64,000 nt of DNA from Larix kaempferi (taxonomy: Eukaryota > Streptophyta > Pinopsida > Pinales > Pinaceae): assembly GCA_027924585.1 (NCBI GenBank), contig BSBM01000140.1, forward strand, positions 3,922,001 to 3,986,000. Reading direction: 5' to 3'. The notes under the pieces are model-generated. The model was not told the origin of the DNA. It saw nothing but the letters and a program-made list of their open reading frames with translations, and searched no databases. Shown piece after piece: positions 1 through 10,894 of the stretch (positions are counted from its first letter, which is position 1; each line of letters starts with the position of its first letter). The position numbers were made by a program, and so were the translations under genes.

Positions 1-892
1 AAATCTCACACCATGGTCCTTGCTGTTGATTCAATGGGTTTGGTGCTCCACTATTAATGTAGTCTCTGAACACAGGACAATGTTCCTTGGAATTCCCTTC
101 TCCTTTACATTTTGTACACCAAACTTCTTCTCTATTTTCTTTTCCTTTCTTGATGTCTTGTAGTTGTAATATCAAATTCGCTAACTGTGTTTGTATTAGT
201 ACCATTCATGTGCTAGTTTCTCCTATGGGCGAAGATTATAGCTTCAGTGCAATCTCTAATGCTTCTATTTGCGATGCTACCTTATGTTGCATTAACAACA
301 ATTTAATATGGTGCAACAACGCAGTTATGAACCATTCTTGATGTTGTGGTGGTGTTATCTCAAAGCTAACTTGATCTAATAATGCTTTGAACTTTTGATC
401 AAACACCCATATGATCTCATTAGGTTTCTGTTTGATTTATTTTAATTCTATGATGCACTGAGATTCTGACTTAGGTTTCTTGAATTCTCTAATAAGCGCA
501 GTTCTGATATCAACTGGTGATTTGATTTGTCCAACAAAATACTTAATGAACCATGTTAGATCTCTATCTCTAAATGTGGTAACTAATTGAGCTTGTTTTA
601 TAGCATCATCTTGTACTTGCTTAACATTCCATACAACTTCACAAAGAACTACTTATAGGAGGTGTAGGGTTCTAAGATGATGAAGCTATACCACTACTTG
701 ACTGACTCTGGATATTCGCTCTAGCAATATTACTACTACTAGTGTTATGCAAACTACTAAAATTTATGCCCTCAACTATGGGTTTCTGCAGAGTAATAGG
801 CTGATAAACAATGCGTCCAGGTTCTGTTTCGGTATCAGACTCAAACTAATATGAGTGTCTATCACTTCCTAAGTCATTTTCTAGGAAAGTGC
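1..892 (-). pseudogene. Ty3/gypsy gag fragment (element A), cut by window edge
   Basis: Read on the minus strand, this is the C-terminal part of a retrotransposon capsid protein. The frame from about 640 down to 1 carries the gag-core signature (LTWFIKYF, then REFKKPKSESQC, then HQEWFITALL) and a zinc knuckle at 119-78 (CTKCKGEGNSKEHC, a CX2CX9C arrangement). At least three nonsense codons interrupt it, so it is dead. Protease and polymerase would lie left of base 1. At 892/893 it abuts the unrelated gypsy copy G1 with no LTR between, so the junction is a recombination or deletion scar. The gag core resembles those of large plant gypsy elements (Tat-like lineage), an assignment from general resemblance only. 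Forward-strand frames here are shadows. Confidence 0.7.
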
Positions 893-2309
893 TCAATGCG
901 AACTTCTGAGCATGATTGATGAGATTATTTGTCAGTTTCACAGATACCAAGGAAACCATTGGTGTAGCTCATCATTATGGTATGCTGTATCGTTGATTTC
1001 TGATTCTAACAATCACCTTCCGTGGTCGTGACTGGTAACTTCCATGGCGATCACATAGGTAAGGTTTCCCAAACAGGGCATCAACTATGGAGAGATGTGC
1101 CACATCAGAGAGTACTTCATCTTCAAACATTTTTATGAATGATGCAAGCTTGCATTGTTGAGTGATCCTTAGCTCTTGTCCATCCTTCATCCAACTGATG
1201 TTGTAAGGTTAAGGATGCGGAGTGGTCACAAGACTAGTTTCTTTACAAGTTCTTCAGAAACAAAGTTCTTCTTGCTCTCTTTGTCCACAATCAGATGCAA
1301 TGGATTGTTTTGAACCCATATCTGTGTATGGAATAGGTGCTCTTGTTCCTCCTCATGGACGATGGTCAAGGCTGCTAGAGTTTTCAATGTCAAAGGAGTT
1401 GTTGCTTCTGTATCAGATTCTACCACCGTCTTGTCAAATGTCTCGATTGTCGACACTTTCGACAAAAAAATATTCTGAGCTTTGCATTCAGACGTATCAC
1501 ACCAAGATGACTGATGGTAGTCGCACCATTTTCTGGTCAGTTGCTTGCTGCGTTCCTTTTTATGAAAAGGCTTCTTGCCTTGATCTGGATTTGGCAGAGT
1601 CAGATGAGACTATTTTGACTTGTCGAAGTCAGCTGAGAATATTTCGACTTGTCGAAGTCGGCTGGTGCCTTCTTGTCGGGTGGTCATCCTGATGTCGGCT
1701 TTATCGCCAAGTCATGCATGATTCGATAAAACTCATCGGTGTAGCTCTGCATGGATTGGCCTTTCCATTTCCTTAGCTTCTTCCATTTCTTGTACTGATG
1801 CTCAAGGTACATCGGTAGGTAAATGTCCTTTTGGATGTGTTTGACAAATTTGTCCTATGTGTCGATGGTGTCTCCGCTTTTCTCCATGTTTGTTGAAAGA
1901 TTATCCCACTAGTAGTGCACATATGTTGTCATATTTAAGGATGCAATGGTGATCTTGTCAGCTTCTGATAGTTGATTCATAGAGTAATAGGACTCTAATT
2001 GTTGACTGAATTGTCGACAGATTCCGCATAGATATTGCTTTCTAGATTTGGTATGTCCAAATTCATTTGTACTTTGAAGGGGATGATTTTTTCGAAGTTG
2101 GTTCTCGTTGGAAATGCTCCTAATGCCAAAGCAAATCGTGTGAGAATCTCGTTGAACTGCATGAACATCTCAGTTCTTTGTCGAGCCAGTGCTTGCTCTA
2201 TGAGCTGTTGTGTCTCGTTGATTGCATGTCTTATGCTTATTTCTTCTGCCATCTCTAGAGGTAGTTTCTTCTTAGATTGTTGAGTCTGCAAGGAATTTTG
2301 AACCCGCAT
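893..2309 (-). pseudogene. G1 gag and protease remnant
   Basis: Frames at 2309-1995, 1465-1226 and 1190-975 align in order with the G3 gag-protease region at 56012-57300. The N-terminal gag piece has the conserved stretch RHAINETQQLIEQALARQRT followed by IPFKVQMNLDIPN. The protease piece has LHLIVDKESKKNFVSEEL, equivalent to the retropepsin active-site neighbourhood (normally D-S/T-G), so the catalytic triplet is already altered. Frameshifts and stops separate the pieces. Homology to G3 ends at 893, shortly after the protease. It cannot encode a working protein. Plus-strand frames at 1222-1692 and 2035-2283 are shadows. Confidence 0.8.
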
Positions 2310-2415
2310 AAGTCAGCTAACTTTGTTGGAAGTGTCTACGCAAAAATTAAGCACGAACAAAGTTGATGCACTCTGACGAAGCTCTGAATGAAATTTGATT
2401 CTTTTCTGATACCAA

Positions 2416-2664
2416 TGATCCACTCGAGGCTAGGAAGCTAAGGGGGACAACAGTTCGACTAAATGAGTCGGATCTGTCATGATGGAAGCATAAGTAATGA
2501 GAAGTAAAGCAAAAAATACACTACGCAAATAAACACAAATATACACATTTAACAAATATGCAGGAATGCAAACTGATCTCTATTACTTGGAAAACCATAT
2601 AGGTAAGATAAGATGTATATTACAATAGTTTACATGCTTGTATAGAGAGTTTTGAGATGCTTGG
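2416..2664 (-). repeat. G1 LTR, 3' portion in element orientation
   Basis: This is the downstream part of the G1 5' LTR. It ends TGGATCA at 2416 and is followed, across one base, by the TGGTATCAGA primer site. It matches the ends of the G2 and G3 LTRs, including a shared GTCCCCCTNNG-like tract. The other part is at 9717-10063. The break at 2664/2665 is the copia insertion point. Confidence 0.85.
2660..2664. other. Target-site duplication CTTGG, left copy
   Basis: The five bases CTTGG directly precede the left copia LTR and are repeated at 9712-9716 directly after the right LTR. A perfect 5-bp duplication is the normal footprint of LTR-retrotransposon integrase, so the copia ends are original. 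Confidence 0.95.
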
Positions 2665-3164
2665 TGTTAAGTTTATACTAATTTGACTAGCAAGATCACT
2701 GAAAGAAACACAATCACAATATAGACAGATATTTTACCCTGGGAAACCCTCATGGGGTAGAAAACCCAGCAAAGCTTTCCTCAATAATGATGATCAACCA
2801 AATACAAGATGTAGTCCAAGACTAGAGCTCCTCCTCCTCCTATGCAGACCTCTCTCTCACTTGTGCGCTATTTTATGAGTGATGAATGAGTGAGATAAGT
2901 GAGAAACATCCTCCTATAATTATTCTTGTTTCTCGACTGACTTTTTACCCTATGGGGCCGACCTCTCCTAAGAGAGTCTAATAACCCCTAATAAATTAAC
3001 TCAGGGCCGACCCCCACATGGGAGATCTAATAACCCTAGTTACCACAATCCATTGGAGGAATAAACATCTCCGGATATACAATAGGGTCACCTCAGAGGA
3101 AGGGAACATCTCCGGAATAATAAAGTACAAATATAATATTCTTAGAAGTTATAATATTTCAACA
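2665..3164 (-). repeat. Copia 3' LTR (500 bp)
   Basis: On the plus strand it runs from TGTTAAGTTT to ATTTCAACA, giving the standard TG...CA ends in either orientation. It is about 95% identical by eye to the LTR at 9209-9711. Confidence 0.95.
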
Positions 3165-3175
3165 CTCCCGCTTAA
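3165..3175 (-). promoter_or_regulatory. Polypurine tract of the copia element
   Basis: On the minus strand the purine-rich run AAGCGGGAG directly abuts the 3' LTR start (TGTTGAAATA). This is the expected place and composition of the plus-strand primer for reverse transcription. Confidence 0.7.
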
Positions 3176-3402
3176 CGAGAAGGATATTATAACAACATCT
3201 GCAGGAGCAAGGAGTCATCAACTAGATGATACATGATACATCTATAAATCATTGGAAGCTTTCTTTAGTAACTCAACTAGCTACTGGAACATATTCAAGA
3301 TCTTCAATACTAGAACATCAAGTATTGAGTCTTCATCTTATGCAGCACTCTAACAGCTACAGTAGCATCATCATCTGGATCCTCTCGATCAACACGATCA
3401 TC

Positions 3403-3678
3403 AGCATTGTCATCACATGATCATCAGCATCATCATCACACGATCATCAGCATCGTCATCACATGATCGTAAGCATTGTCATCACACGATCATCAGCATC
3501 AGCATCACATGATCATCAGCATTGTCATCGCATGATCATCAGCATCATCATCACACGATCATCAGCATCATCATCACACGATCATCAGCATCATCATCAC
3601 ACGATCATCAGTATCGTCATCACATGATCATCGGCATCGTCATCACATGATCATCGGCATTATCATCACACGATCATC
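3403..3678. repeat. 23-bp minisatellite, 12 tandem copies, copia 3' noncoding region
   Basis: The unit AGCATCATCATCACACGATC plus ATC repeats with exactly 23-bp spacing twelve times, with scattered substitutions and partial units at both ends. There are no unique spacers, so it is not a CRISPR array. It lies between the end of pol and the 3' LTR. Confidence 0.92.
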
Positions 3679-3699
3679 AGCATCGTACCCTGCAATCCA

Positions 3700-3908
3700 C
3701 TTGTCAACTTAGACAAAGTCTAAGGACTATTTTTTGAAGACATCTGTCTACGGATCAATTCAGGGACCGAAGTACCCTGTAAAACACATGATCCATTTAA
3801 TACACCATAACATGTCTAGGGATGATGCAGTCCACTCATCAACTTAGACAAAGTCTAAGGACCATTTTCGAAGACATCTGTCTACGGATCAATTCAGGGA
3901 CCGAAGTC
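3700..3908. repeat. Two direct copies of a roughly 75-bp unit
   Basis: A unit beginning near CAACTTAGACAAAGTCTAAG and running through ACGGATCAATTCAGGGACCG occurs at about 3704-3773 and 3838-3906. A short unique stretch separates the copies. It is the second of four repeat families in the copia 3' noncoding tract. Confidence 0.85.
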
Positions 3909-3931
3909 CAGGGACGATACAATCCCCTCAC

Positions 3932-4155
3932 GTACATTTTGAACTAGTGGTTCTAGGATGATGCAATCCCCATCACATACATTTTGAACTAGTGGTTTCG
4001 AGATGATGCAATCCCCATCATGTACATTTTGAACTAGTGGTTCCGGGATGATGCAATCCCCATCACGTACATTTTGAACTAGTGGTTCTGGGATGATGCA
4101 ATCCCCATCACATACATTTTGAACTAGGCGTTCAGGGACGATACAGTCGTATCAT
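3932..4155. repeat. 45-bp tandem repeat, five copies
   Basis: Units start at 3932, 3977, 4022, 4067 and 4112, each beginning with TACATTTTGAACTAG after one variable base. The last unit is degenerate. The spacing is exactly 45 bp. Confidence 0.9.
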
Positions 4156-4269
4156 ATCAACTAGGTACCATATACTGACCTCATTGTCAGAACAAGTAGC
4201 CTCATCATCGATACAAGTATCCTAATCATCGATATAGTATCCAAATCATCAATACAAGTATCCACATCA

Positions 4270-4550
4270 ATAAAAAGTATCCACATTATCAATACAGGTA
4301 TACATACCAATACAAGTATACATATCATCAATACAAATATCCACACCAATACAAATACAAGTATCCACACCAATACAAGTGTACATATCATCAATACAAG
4401 TATCGACACCAATACAAGTATACATATCATCAATACAAGTATCCACACCAATACAAGTATACATATCATCAATACAAGTATCCACACCAATACAAGTATA
4501 CATATCATTAATACAAGTATCCATACCAATACAAGTATACATCTGAGTAA
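4270..4550. repeat. 39-bp tandem repeat, about six copies
   Basis: The unit combines TATCCACACCAATACAAG with TATACATATCATCAATACAAG-like sequence at 39-bp spacing. Because 39 is divisible by three, it creates long repetitive open frames on the minus strand (4616-4161 and 4611-4267, rich in ILVLMIC or CIDDMYTCIG). I regard those frames as by-products and not genes. Confidence 0.88.
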
Positions 4551-4612
4551 TCTCATCATCGATACAGGTATCCGTTCTTGATGCCAGTATCCTAATATTA
4601 TTATCGAACATA

Positions 4613-7600
4613 TCACTCCCCCTTTCGAGAAGGGTCCTTTTGAACTACACCAAGCCTGTCTCGGAAATACTCAAACTTTACTTGAGACAGAGGTTTGGTC
4701 AACACATCAGCAACTTGTTCATCAGTACCTACATACTCGAGCTTGATAGCTCCTTTCTACACCATATCCCCTATATAGAAATATCGGATCTCTATGTGCT
4801 TTGACCTATCATGGAATACTGGATTCTCTGTCATTTTGATACAACTCTGGTTGTCACATAGGATCACAGTGGGGTCCATATCTAAGTCAAACAATCCTGA
4901 TAACAACTTCCGAAGCCATACTGCTTCGCAATTAGCAGAGCAGGCAGCTATATATTCTGCTTCAGCTATGCTGAGAGCCACACTTGACTGCTTTCTGCTA
5001 AACCATGAGATCATGGCAGATCCCAGACAATAACATCCACCTGATGTACTCTTCCTGTCTGATATACTTCCTGCCCAATCAGCATCTGTCAAGCCATATA
5101 ATCTGAAGTCATGATCTCCACAGTAATAGAGACCAAAATCTATCGTACCCTTTAGGAACCTCATCACATGCTTTGCAGCAATTAGGTGAAGTCCTCTAGG
5201 TTCCACTAGATACTGACTCGAAGTATTCACCGTAAAGCATATGTCTAGCCTGGTATTCATCAGATACATTAATGACCCAATAATCTATCTGTATAGAGTC
5301 ACATACACTAACTATGAAGAGTCATCAACTAATAGCTTTAAGTTGGAATCCATGGGAGTGGCCATGGCTTTGCATTCCAACATATCGAATCTTTTCAAGA
5401 TTCCCACAGCATACTTACCTTGGTTGAGAAAGATTCCATATGGTCCTTTCCATACTTCTAGACCTAGGAAGTAGTGCATCAATCCGATATCTTTCATTTC
5501 AAACTCTGATGAGAGCTTCTTCTTGCACTCGATAATCTGTTTATCATTTCCAGTCAGAAATAGATCATCCACATATAGCAACAATATGACAGGTTCATCA
5601 TTCATAACCTTGAGATAAAGATTAGGATCAGCTTTACTTTTGGTAAAGCCCAAGTTTGTCAAGAAACTGTCAATTCTTCCATACCAAGCTCTGGGATCTT
5701 GCTTCAACCCATACAAAGCCTTCTTCAGTTTGCATACATGGGTTCTTCCATCTTCCACCTCAAAACCATGTGGTTGTTCTATGTACACTTCTTCCTCAAT
5801 CACACCATTCAGGAAGGTTGTCTTCACATCCATCAAGTGTAAGTCCCACTTCATCATGGATGCAAGTGCCATGATGGTTCTAATAGAAGTGTACCTTGCA
5901 ACTAGTGCAAATGTCTCTTCATAGTCAATTCCCCCTTTTTGAGAGAATCCTCTGGCCACAAATCTTGCTTTATATTTTTCAATGCTACCATCCGCAACAT
6001 GCTTTATTTTGTATATCCATTTGGAGGATACCACACTTTTGTCCTTAGGTTTAGGAACTATATCCCAAACATCATTCTTCATTATTGATTGGTATTCCTC
6101 TGTCATTGCCTCTACCCACTCTTTCTTATGAACTACCTCTTCATAACTAGTAGGTTCTTGATCTACAAGATCACACATCAAATCCATATAGTTGGAGAAG
6201 GGCTTTGGTTTCTTACTCACTCTAGTAGAGCCTTCAGGAGCTCCATACTTTTATGCTCCTAATATAATATCTCTTACCCATGCTAGCTTTCTTTTCCTTG
6301 AAATATTTGAAATGGGGGGTTCTTGTGGTTCTATCATATCATGGTCTTCAGGTGTTACATCTTCAGGGATGGGAACAGACTCTACAATTCTGGGAGGTGC
6401 ATCTTCTTCATATACTTCTTTAGACTGGCACTTCCTAGATTTCTTGAGAGATATCTCTTCATCAAATGTCACATCCCTACTAATCTCCATATGGTGGAAT
6501 CCTGGGATGTAAATTCTGAATGCCTTGGATGTTTCACAATATCCAACAAATATCCCCTTATTTCCAGAAGGGTCTAATTTAGTTCTCTTTTCTTTTGGAA
6601 TGTGAATATATATAGGGCACCCAAATATCTTGAGGTGGCTTACCTCATCCTTCTTTCCTGTAAACACTTCTTCTGGAGTTTTGAATTCAAGAGCACTATG
6701 AGATAGTCTATTCTGCACATAGACTGCTGTCCTGGCTACTTCAGCTCATAGATACGGAGGTAGGTCTTGATCATGTATCATTGTCTTCACTGCTTTCATA
6801 ATGGTTCTATTCTTTCTTTCCGCAACACCATTTTGTTGAGAATTGTAGGGAGTGGTTAACTCCCTCTTGATTCTAGCTTCTTTACAAAAGGCTTCAAAAT
6901 ATTTTGAAGTGTATTCTCCACCATTATCTGTCCTGAGTATTTTGATCTTCTTTTCTGAAATATTTTCTATCAATGCTTTGAACTCCTTGAACTTTCCAAA
7001 GACTTCGTTCTTCCCTTTTATAAAGTATATCTAAGTCTTCCTGGAGTAGTCATCAATAAATGTAAGGTAGTATTCATAGCCACTCAAGGATGTGGAGAGC
7101 ATTGATCCACATACATCTGAATGAATCGATTCCAAAATAATCTTAGTCTTTGTTTCACTCTTTGGAAATGGGTTCTTGATATTCTTCCCTTTTGCACATC
7201 CTTTGCATGTGCCATCATGATCAATCTTCAGATCTGGTAGTCCTATGACTACTTTACTCACATGAGCTAGTGCTTTGTAGTTAATATGAGCAAGGCTCCT
7301 ATGCCATAGTTCACTAGGGCTAGTGGCTTCATGAACAAGGGAAGATTCTAGATGTCCCCTGAGTTTGTATAGACCTCCTTCTTCTTCACCAATAACAATT
7401 GCATCCTCAATTGATTTTCCTTTGGACCACATGAGTACTTGTCCATCTATGAATGCAACCCCATAACCTTTCTTATCTAGAGCTGAGATAGAAAGTAAGT
7501 TCTTCTTCAATCCTGGGACATATAATATCTCTTTCATCTTCAATGGTGTTCCAGAATCAAGCTTGTAGCTTGCTTCACCAATTCCCTTGATGGGATATTG

Positions 7601-7790
7601 ATAGTCATCTCCTAATGACATCTTTTGTGGGGAGGTCTTCTCTTCTAGTTTTGAAAGAGTTTTCTTTTGACCATTCATGTGCTTTGAAGCACCACTATCA
7701 ATAAGCCATGTATCTTCTCCAGGTGTTATAGATCCAAAGAGTGCAGAGAATAGAACATACTCTTCTGCATCTTCTTCTTCATTCCTTCTA
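4613..7790 (-). pseudogene. Copia pol: protease, integrase, reverse transcriptase, RNase H
   Basis: A single minus-strand frame runs from about 7790 to the stop at 4615-4613. In order it shows the protease active site (WLIDSGASKHM, near 7700), a GAG-pre-integrase zinc motif (LWHRSLAHIN ... CKGCAKGK, 7330-7190), the integrase core (RTDNGGEYTSKYF, 6930; QQNGVAERKNRT, 6830), the reverse transcriptase (VYIEQPHGF, 5790; LLYVDDLFL, 5580) and RNase H (LTDADWAG, 5090; AEAEYIA, 4960), ending in DVLTKPL. Only about six in-frame nonsense codons break it, at 7034, 6745, 6250, 5311, 5270 and 4756, with no frameshift inside pol. That pattern fits slow point decay. Copia polyproteins are normally one continuous frame with gag. 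Confidence 0.95.
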
Positions 7791-8732
7791 GATCTTTTCT
7801 TGAAGAAGGGCCTTCTTCTTCTTCTTCTTCTTCTTCTTCTCTTCTAGATTTTTTCTTGTGAGGCATTTCTTCCTCTTCTTCTTCTTCTTTACTTTCATCT
7901 TCTGCTAGGTGTGCTTGATGTCTTTTATGGTGGAATCCCTTCTTCTTTCCCTTTGAGGGACAATCCCTAGCAATGTGTCCTATTTTATGACAATTGAAGC
8001 ATTGGAATGTGGAAAACTTATTTCCCTGAGTAGTTCCTCTTTTCTTTTGAAATCTTTGTGGAGGTTGAGACTCCTTGTGACTATCCTTCTTGAAGTAGGG
8101 TTTATTCCTTCTTCTCTTGGTGTTAGTGTCCAAGGCTTGGTCACCTTCTTTGAGAAAGGCTTTCTGTTAGCAACCCTAGCTTCTTCTTGGATGCAATCTT
8201 CCCATACCACATCAAACTTCATGCTTTCTTTTCTGGCACACATGGTTTGGATAAATGAATCCCATGGTCTAGTGAGACCATTTAGAGCGGTCATGACTAG
8301 TTCATCTTCATCAAGAGTATCTCCAATGGCATCTAGTTGTTCCTTGAACTGGGAAACCCTTGAGAAATAATTTTGAATGGATTCTCCTTGATTCATCTTG
8401 GTGCTCTTCAATTGAGTTCTCAGGTTCATCTTCCTACTGATCTTCTTTCCTTCATACATTCTTCCTAGGGCATCATACATTTCCTTTGGAGTCTTCTTGG
8501 ATGCCACTTGGGGAATCAAGTGGTCCTTAATAGAATCAACAATGATTCTCTTTTCCCTAATCAGGTCCTTCCTATATTTCTCTTTGGCTTCATCTTCTTC
8601 AGGTTCTGCAATCTCATCTTTAATATATTGGACAAGATCATTCTCTTGAAGAATGAGGCCAATTTTGTATTTCCATGCCCAGAAATTTTCTATACCCTCT
8701 AGCTTGTCTTCAAGCTTAGTGCTTGGAGCCAT
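7726..8732 (-). pseudogene. Copia gag (capsid) with zinc knuckle
   Basis: The likely start is the ATG at 8732 (MAPSTKLEDKLEG). The N-terminal half has the typical copia gag features: a W-x-W motif (NFWAWKYKIGLIL), a UBN2-type core (MNLRTQLKSTKMNQGESIQN) and the ending LTRPWDSFIQT. A one-base shift near 8135 moves the rest into a second frame, which carries the zinc knuckle CFNCHKIGHIARDC (CX2CX4HX4C) near 7980-7940 and then an acidic/basic low-complexity tail. A second shift follows in the GAA/CTT-rich microsatellite at 7795-7890, before the protease. The repeat probably caused that shift through slippage. The protein would coat the particle RNA. Confidence 0.93.
7795..7895. repeat. CTT/GAA trinucleotide tract
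   Basis: Runs of CTT (GAA on the coding strand) encode poly-Glu inside the copia gag tail. The tract coincides with the change of reading frame between gag and pol. Confidence 0.85.
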
Positions 8733-9196
8733 CTTCTCCAGGGGTCAAAGAGATTGAATTTTCTCAATAGATAGAATAACACTTACTTGGAGATGTGCTT
8801 GATGGAATTGGAAGTTCTGGTTTGTTCTGCTTCTGGAAGCTTTAACATTTCACCTTCCGGATCTGCAACATAATTTCTGATTTTCTGGTCTTCTCTTTTC
8901 TGGTTTACTGGTGCATAGGTGCACAGCTTTTCTAGTTCTCTGGGGCATAGGTGCATAGCTTTTTCGATTCTCTGGTTTTCTCGTTTTCTGCACTTTTGGT
9001 CAAACTAGGGTTTGACATTCCTGGAGTTCTACTCAACCAAAAACCTCGATCCAGGGCTCAAAACTTCAATTTTGAGGAGGGCTATCCAGCCATGCAATCA
9101 TAATTAAAAAATACCAACTTTTGCAGAAACCCTAATTTTCATCGAAGGAGGCGAGAGAGAGATTTTCACCTTATGAAATATGTCCTATTCAGGATA

Positions 9197-9208
9197 GCTC
9201 TGATACCA
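9197..9208 (-). promoter_or_regulatory. Primer-binding site, iMet tRNA type (copia)
   Basis: The minus strand reads TGGTATCAGAGC immediately next to the 5' LTR with no gap. This is the standard complement to the 3' end of plant initiator-methionine tRNA. Confidence 0.95.
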
Positions 9209-9711
9209 TGTTAAGTTTATACTAATTTGACTAGCAAGATCACTGAAAGAAACACAATCACAAGATAGACAGAGATTTTACCCTAGGAAACCTTCATGGG
9301 GTAGAAAAGCCAGCAAAGCTTTCCTCAATAAAGATGATCAACCAAATACGAGATGTAGTCCAAGACTAGATCTCCTTCTTCTCCTCCTATGCAGACCTCT
9401 TTCTCACTTGTGCACTATTTTCTGAGTGATGAATGAGTGAGATAAGTGAGGAACATCCTCCTCTACTTATACTTGTTTCTCGACTGACTTTTTACCCTAT
9501 GGGGCCGACCTCTCCTAAGAGAGTTTAATAACCCCTAATAAATTAACTCAAGGCCGACCCCCACATGGGAGATCTAATAACCCTAGTTACCACAATCCAT
9601 CGGAGGAATAAACATCTCCAGATATACAATAGGGTCTCCTCGGAGGAAGGGAACATCTCCGGAATAATAAAGTACAAATATAATATTATTAGAAGTTACA
9701 ATATTTCAACA
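9209..9711 (-). repeat. Copia 5' LTR (503 bp)
   Basis: It has the same TGTTAAG...TTTCAACA limits as the left LTR. It would hold the element's promoter and polyadenylation signals. It includes the GGAAACC-TCATGGGGTAGAAA-type stretch that also recurs, diverged, in the LTR remnant at 21.5 kb. Confidence 0.95.
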
Positions 9712-9716
9712 CTTGG
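9712..9716. other. Target-site duplication CTTGG, right copy
   Basis: Identical to 2660-2664. After it the G1 LTR resumes without loss of sequence. Confidence 0.95.
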
Positions 9717-10063
9717 GTGGTTTCTCGTTACGTTCAATTACAAAAGAAGTTATAATGATTCGGTAGTTCAACCGTTACAGTCGATTGGAAGACAGACAGG
9801 CAGTCTGTTGACGTTTGACAGTCACATGTCACAAGATGGTGTTGTGCAAGTCACAGGTCGACGTCGCATGTCAACGTCACGAAACTGTGATGTTGCTGAA
9901 CATGTCAAAGTCTTGTCGTAGTTTGACAACTTGCCAAATTTGTATCGAAGTCGCGGAGTGTGTTGAAGTTGGGTTGAAGTCAAAACTCGTTGGATTTGTG
10001 TCGACGATGACTTGTTGCAGTAGATGACGGCATCGACAACAATGCCAACTAGGATATGGATTA
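9717..10063 (-). repeat. G1 LTR, 5' portion in element orientation
   Basis: On the minus strand this begins TAATCCATAT and continues AGTTGGCATTGTTGTCG, matching the start of the G3 LTR at 55312 and the G2 LTR at 27945. It contains many CGAC/GTCG-type short motifs, a feature of this LTR family. Plus-strand frames here are not genes. Confidence 0.85.
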
Positions 10064-10744
10064 GTATTCATATCAAATATGGGCTATCTGCACTTCACCC
10101 CTTGCCATGCGTCCATATTAGTTTCCTGCTACTAAAATGATGTGAGGAGTTGTTTATACTTGAACCATGCATCCTACTATGTATCTAGGGTCTAAATATG
10201 AAGTTTTCGATCTTTAGAGATGGAAATGACAATACGCCATCTTGTTTCATCATTGCAATTTAACCATTTTTCAAACTTCTTTGTATTAGGTAATGTCGAA
10301 TATTTTCCATTGTGATTCAATAAATACCTTTAATTATGAATAGATCCCATATATGATTTCCGAAAGTAACCATTAAGGTTTGTTGAATGAATGTCATGGA
10401 GGTTCTAGTATTGTTTTTTAAATCATAAGTAGAGATCATGTTAGCTAAAACGATGTGCACCATTCTGTAGAGATTGAAAAATAGCTAATAGATGATCATA
10501 AAAACAAAAGTCTTTTTCAAATTTTTAAATATTAATATTATGTTTGTTATAAAAAGTCAAACATTTATAAGAAATGTAACTTCCATTTCTTCATTAACTC
10601 GGTGCACATTATGTCATTAAACTACTCTAAGAAAACACGAAGTGAGTAAATAAATTATAAATTATACTTTACAATATTAACGGTAATCTATATAAAATAT
10701 TAAAGTTTAAAAAAATACAATTCAATAAATTTTATTCCACGATA

Positions 10745-10832
10745 AATTCGGATTTAGAATGAATTCTTATAAACTATACTAAATTATAAATTCCGATTTA
10801 GAATGAATTCGTATAAACTATACTAAATTAAG
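10745..10832 (+). repeat. Short tandem duplication, about 43 bp, two copies
   Basis: The segment with GGATTTAGAATGAATTC and ATAAACTATACTAAATTA occurs twice in a row. Diverged single copies occur near 14395, 16400 and 16910, upstream of or within the repeated units. Confidence 0.75.
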
Positions 10833-10894
10833 TCCATAGAAAAATTGGTGTTAGCTAAATATGGACTATTTTAAATCTATAGAAAAAATAAAGA

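Larger units (their letters stand above)
2665..9711 (-). mobile_element. Complete but inactive Ty1/copia retrotransposon (7047 bp), nested in G1 LTR
   Basis: All structural parts are present in minus orientation: 5' LTR 9711-9209, a perfect iMet primer site at 9208-9197, gag, protease, integrase, reverse transcriptase, RNase H (8732 to 4613), a 1.4-kb 3' noncoding tract full of tandem repeats, a polypurine tract and the 3' LTR 3164-2665. Domain order PR-IN-RT-RH defines Ty1/copia. The flanking CTTGG copies prove insertion into the G1 LTR. By eye the two LTRs differ at about 25 positions plus one 3-bp gap over 500 bp, roughly 5%, so the insertion is not recent. Nonsense codons and two frameshifts make it inactive. 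Confidence 0.96.
893..10063 (-). mobile_element. Ty3/gypsy element copy G1: LTR, gag and protease; split by a nested copia element
   Basis: This is a minus-strand gypsy element. Its 5' LTR occupies 10063-9717 plus 2664-2416 once the nested copia (2665-9711) and one target-site copy are removed, about 596 bp. A tRNA-type primer site (TGGTATCAGA) begins at 2414, just inside the LTR, and gag plus protease run from about 2310 to 893. The same family occurs at 27945-32972 (G2) and 55312-60279 (G3). The LTR ends form the near-perfect inverted pair TGATCCA/TGGATCA. G1 stops abruptly at 893, so reverse transcriptase, integrase and 3' LTR are missing. Its LTR/host junction at 10063/10064 matches that of G3 at 55311/55312, which shows a shared insertion. 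Confidence 0.85.

Noticed and set aside
1222-1692. 156-aa plus ORF
   Set aside because: Shadow of the G1 protease/gag region on the opposite strand. The same shadow appears opposite G3 at 57021-56695.
3403-3678. CRISPR-like array of short repeats
   Set aside because: The 23-bp units are directly adjacent with no unique spacers, inside a eukaryotic retrotransposon. It is a minisatellite.
4161-4616. Two long minus-strand ORFs (151 and 114 aa) with hydrophobic or Cys-rich repeats
   Set aside because: They are translations of a 39-bp tandem repeat whose length keeps frames open, after the end of copia pol. No start context or domain.
7726-8133. Glu/Lys-rich protein as a separate gene
   Set aside because: It is the copia gag tail with zinc knuckle in a shifted frame. 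The acidic run is a GAA microsatellite.
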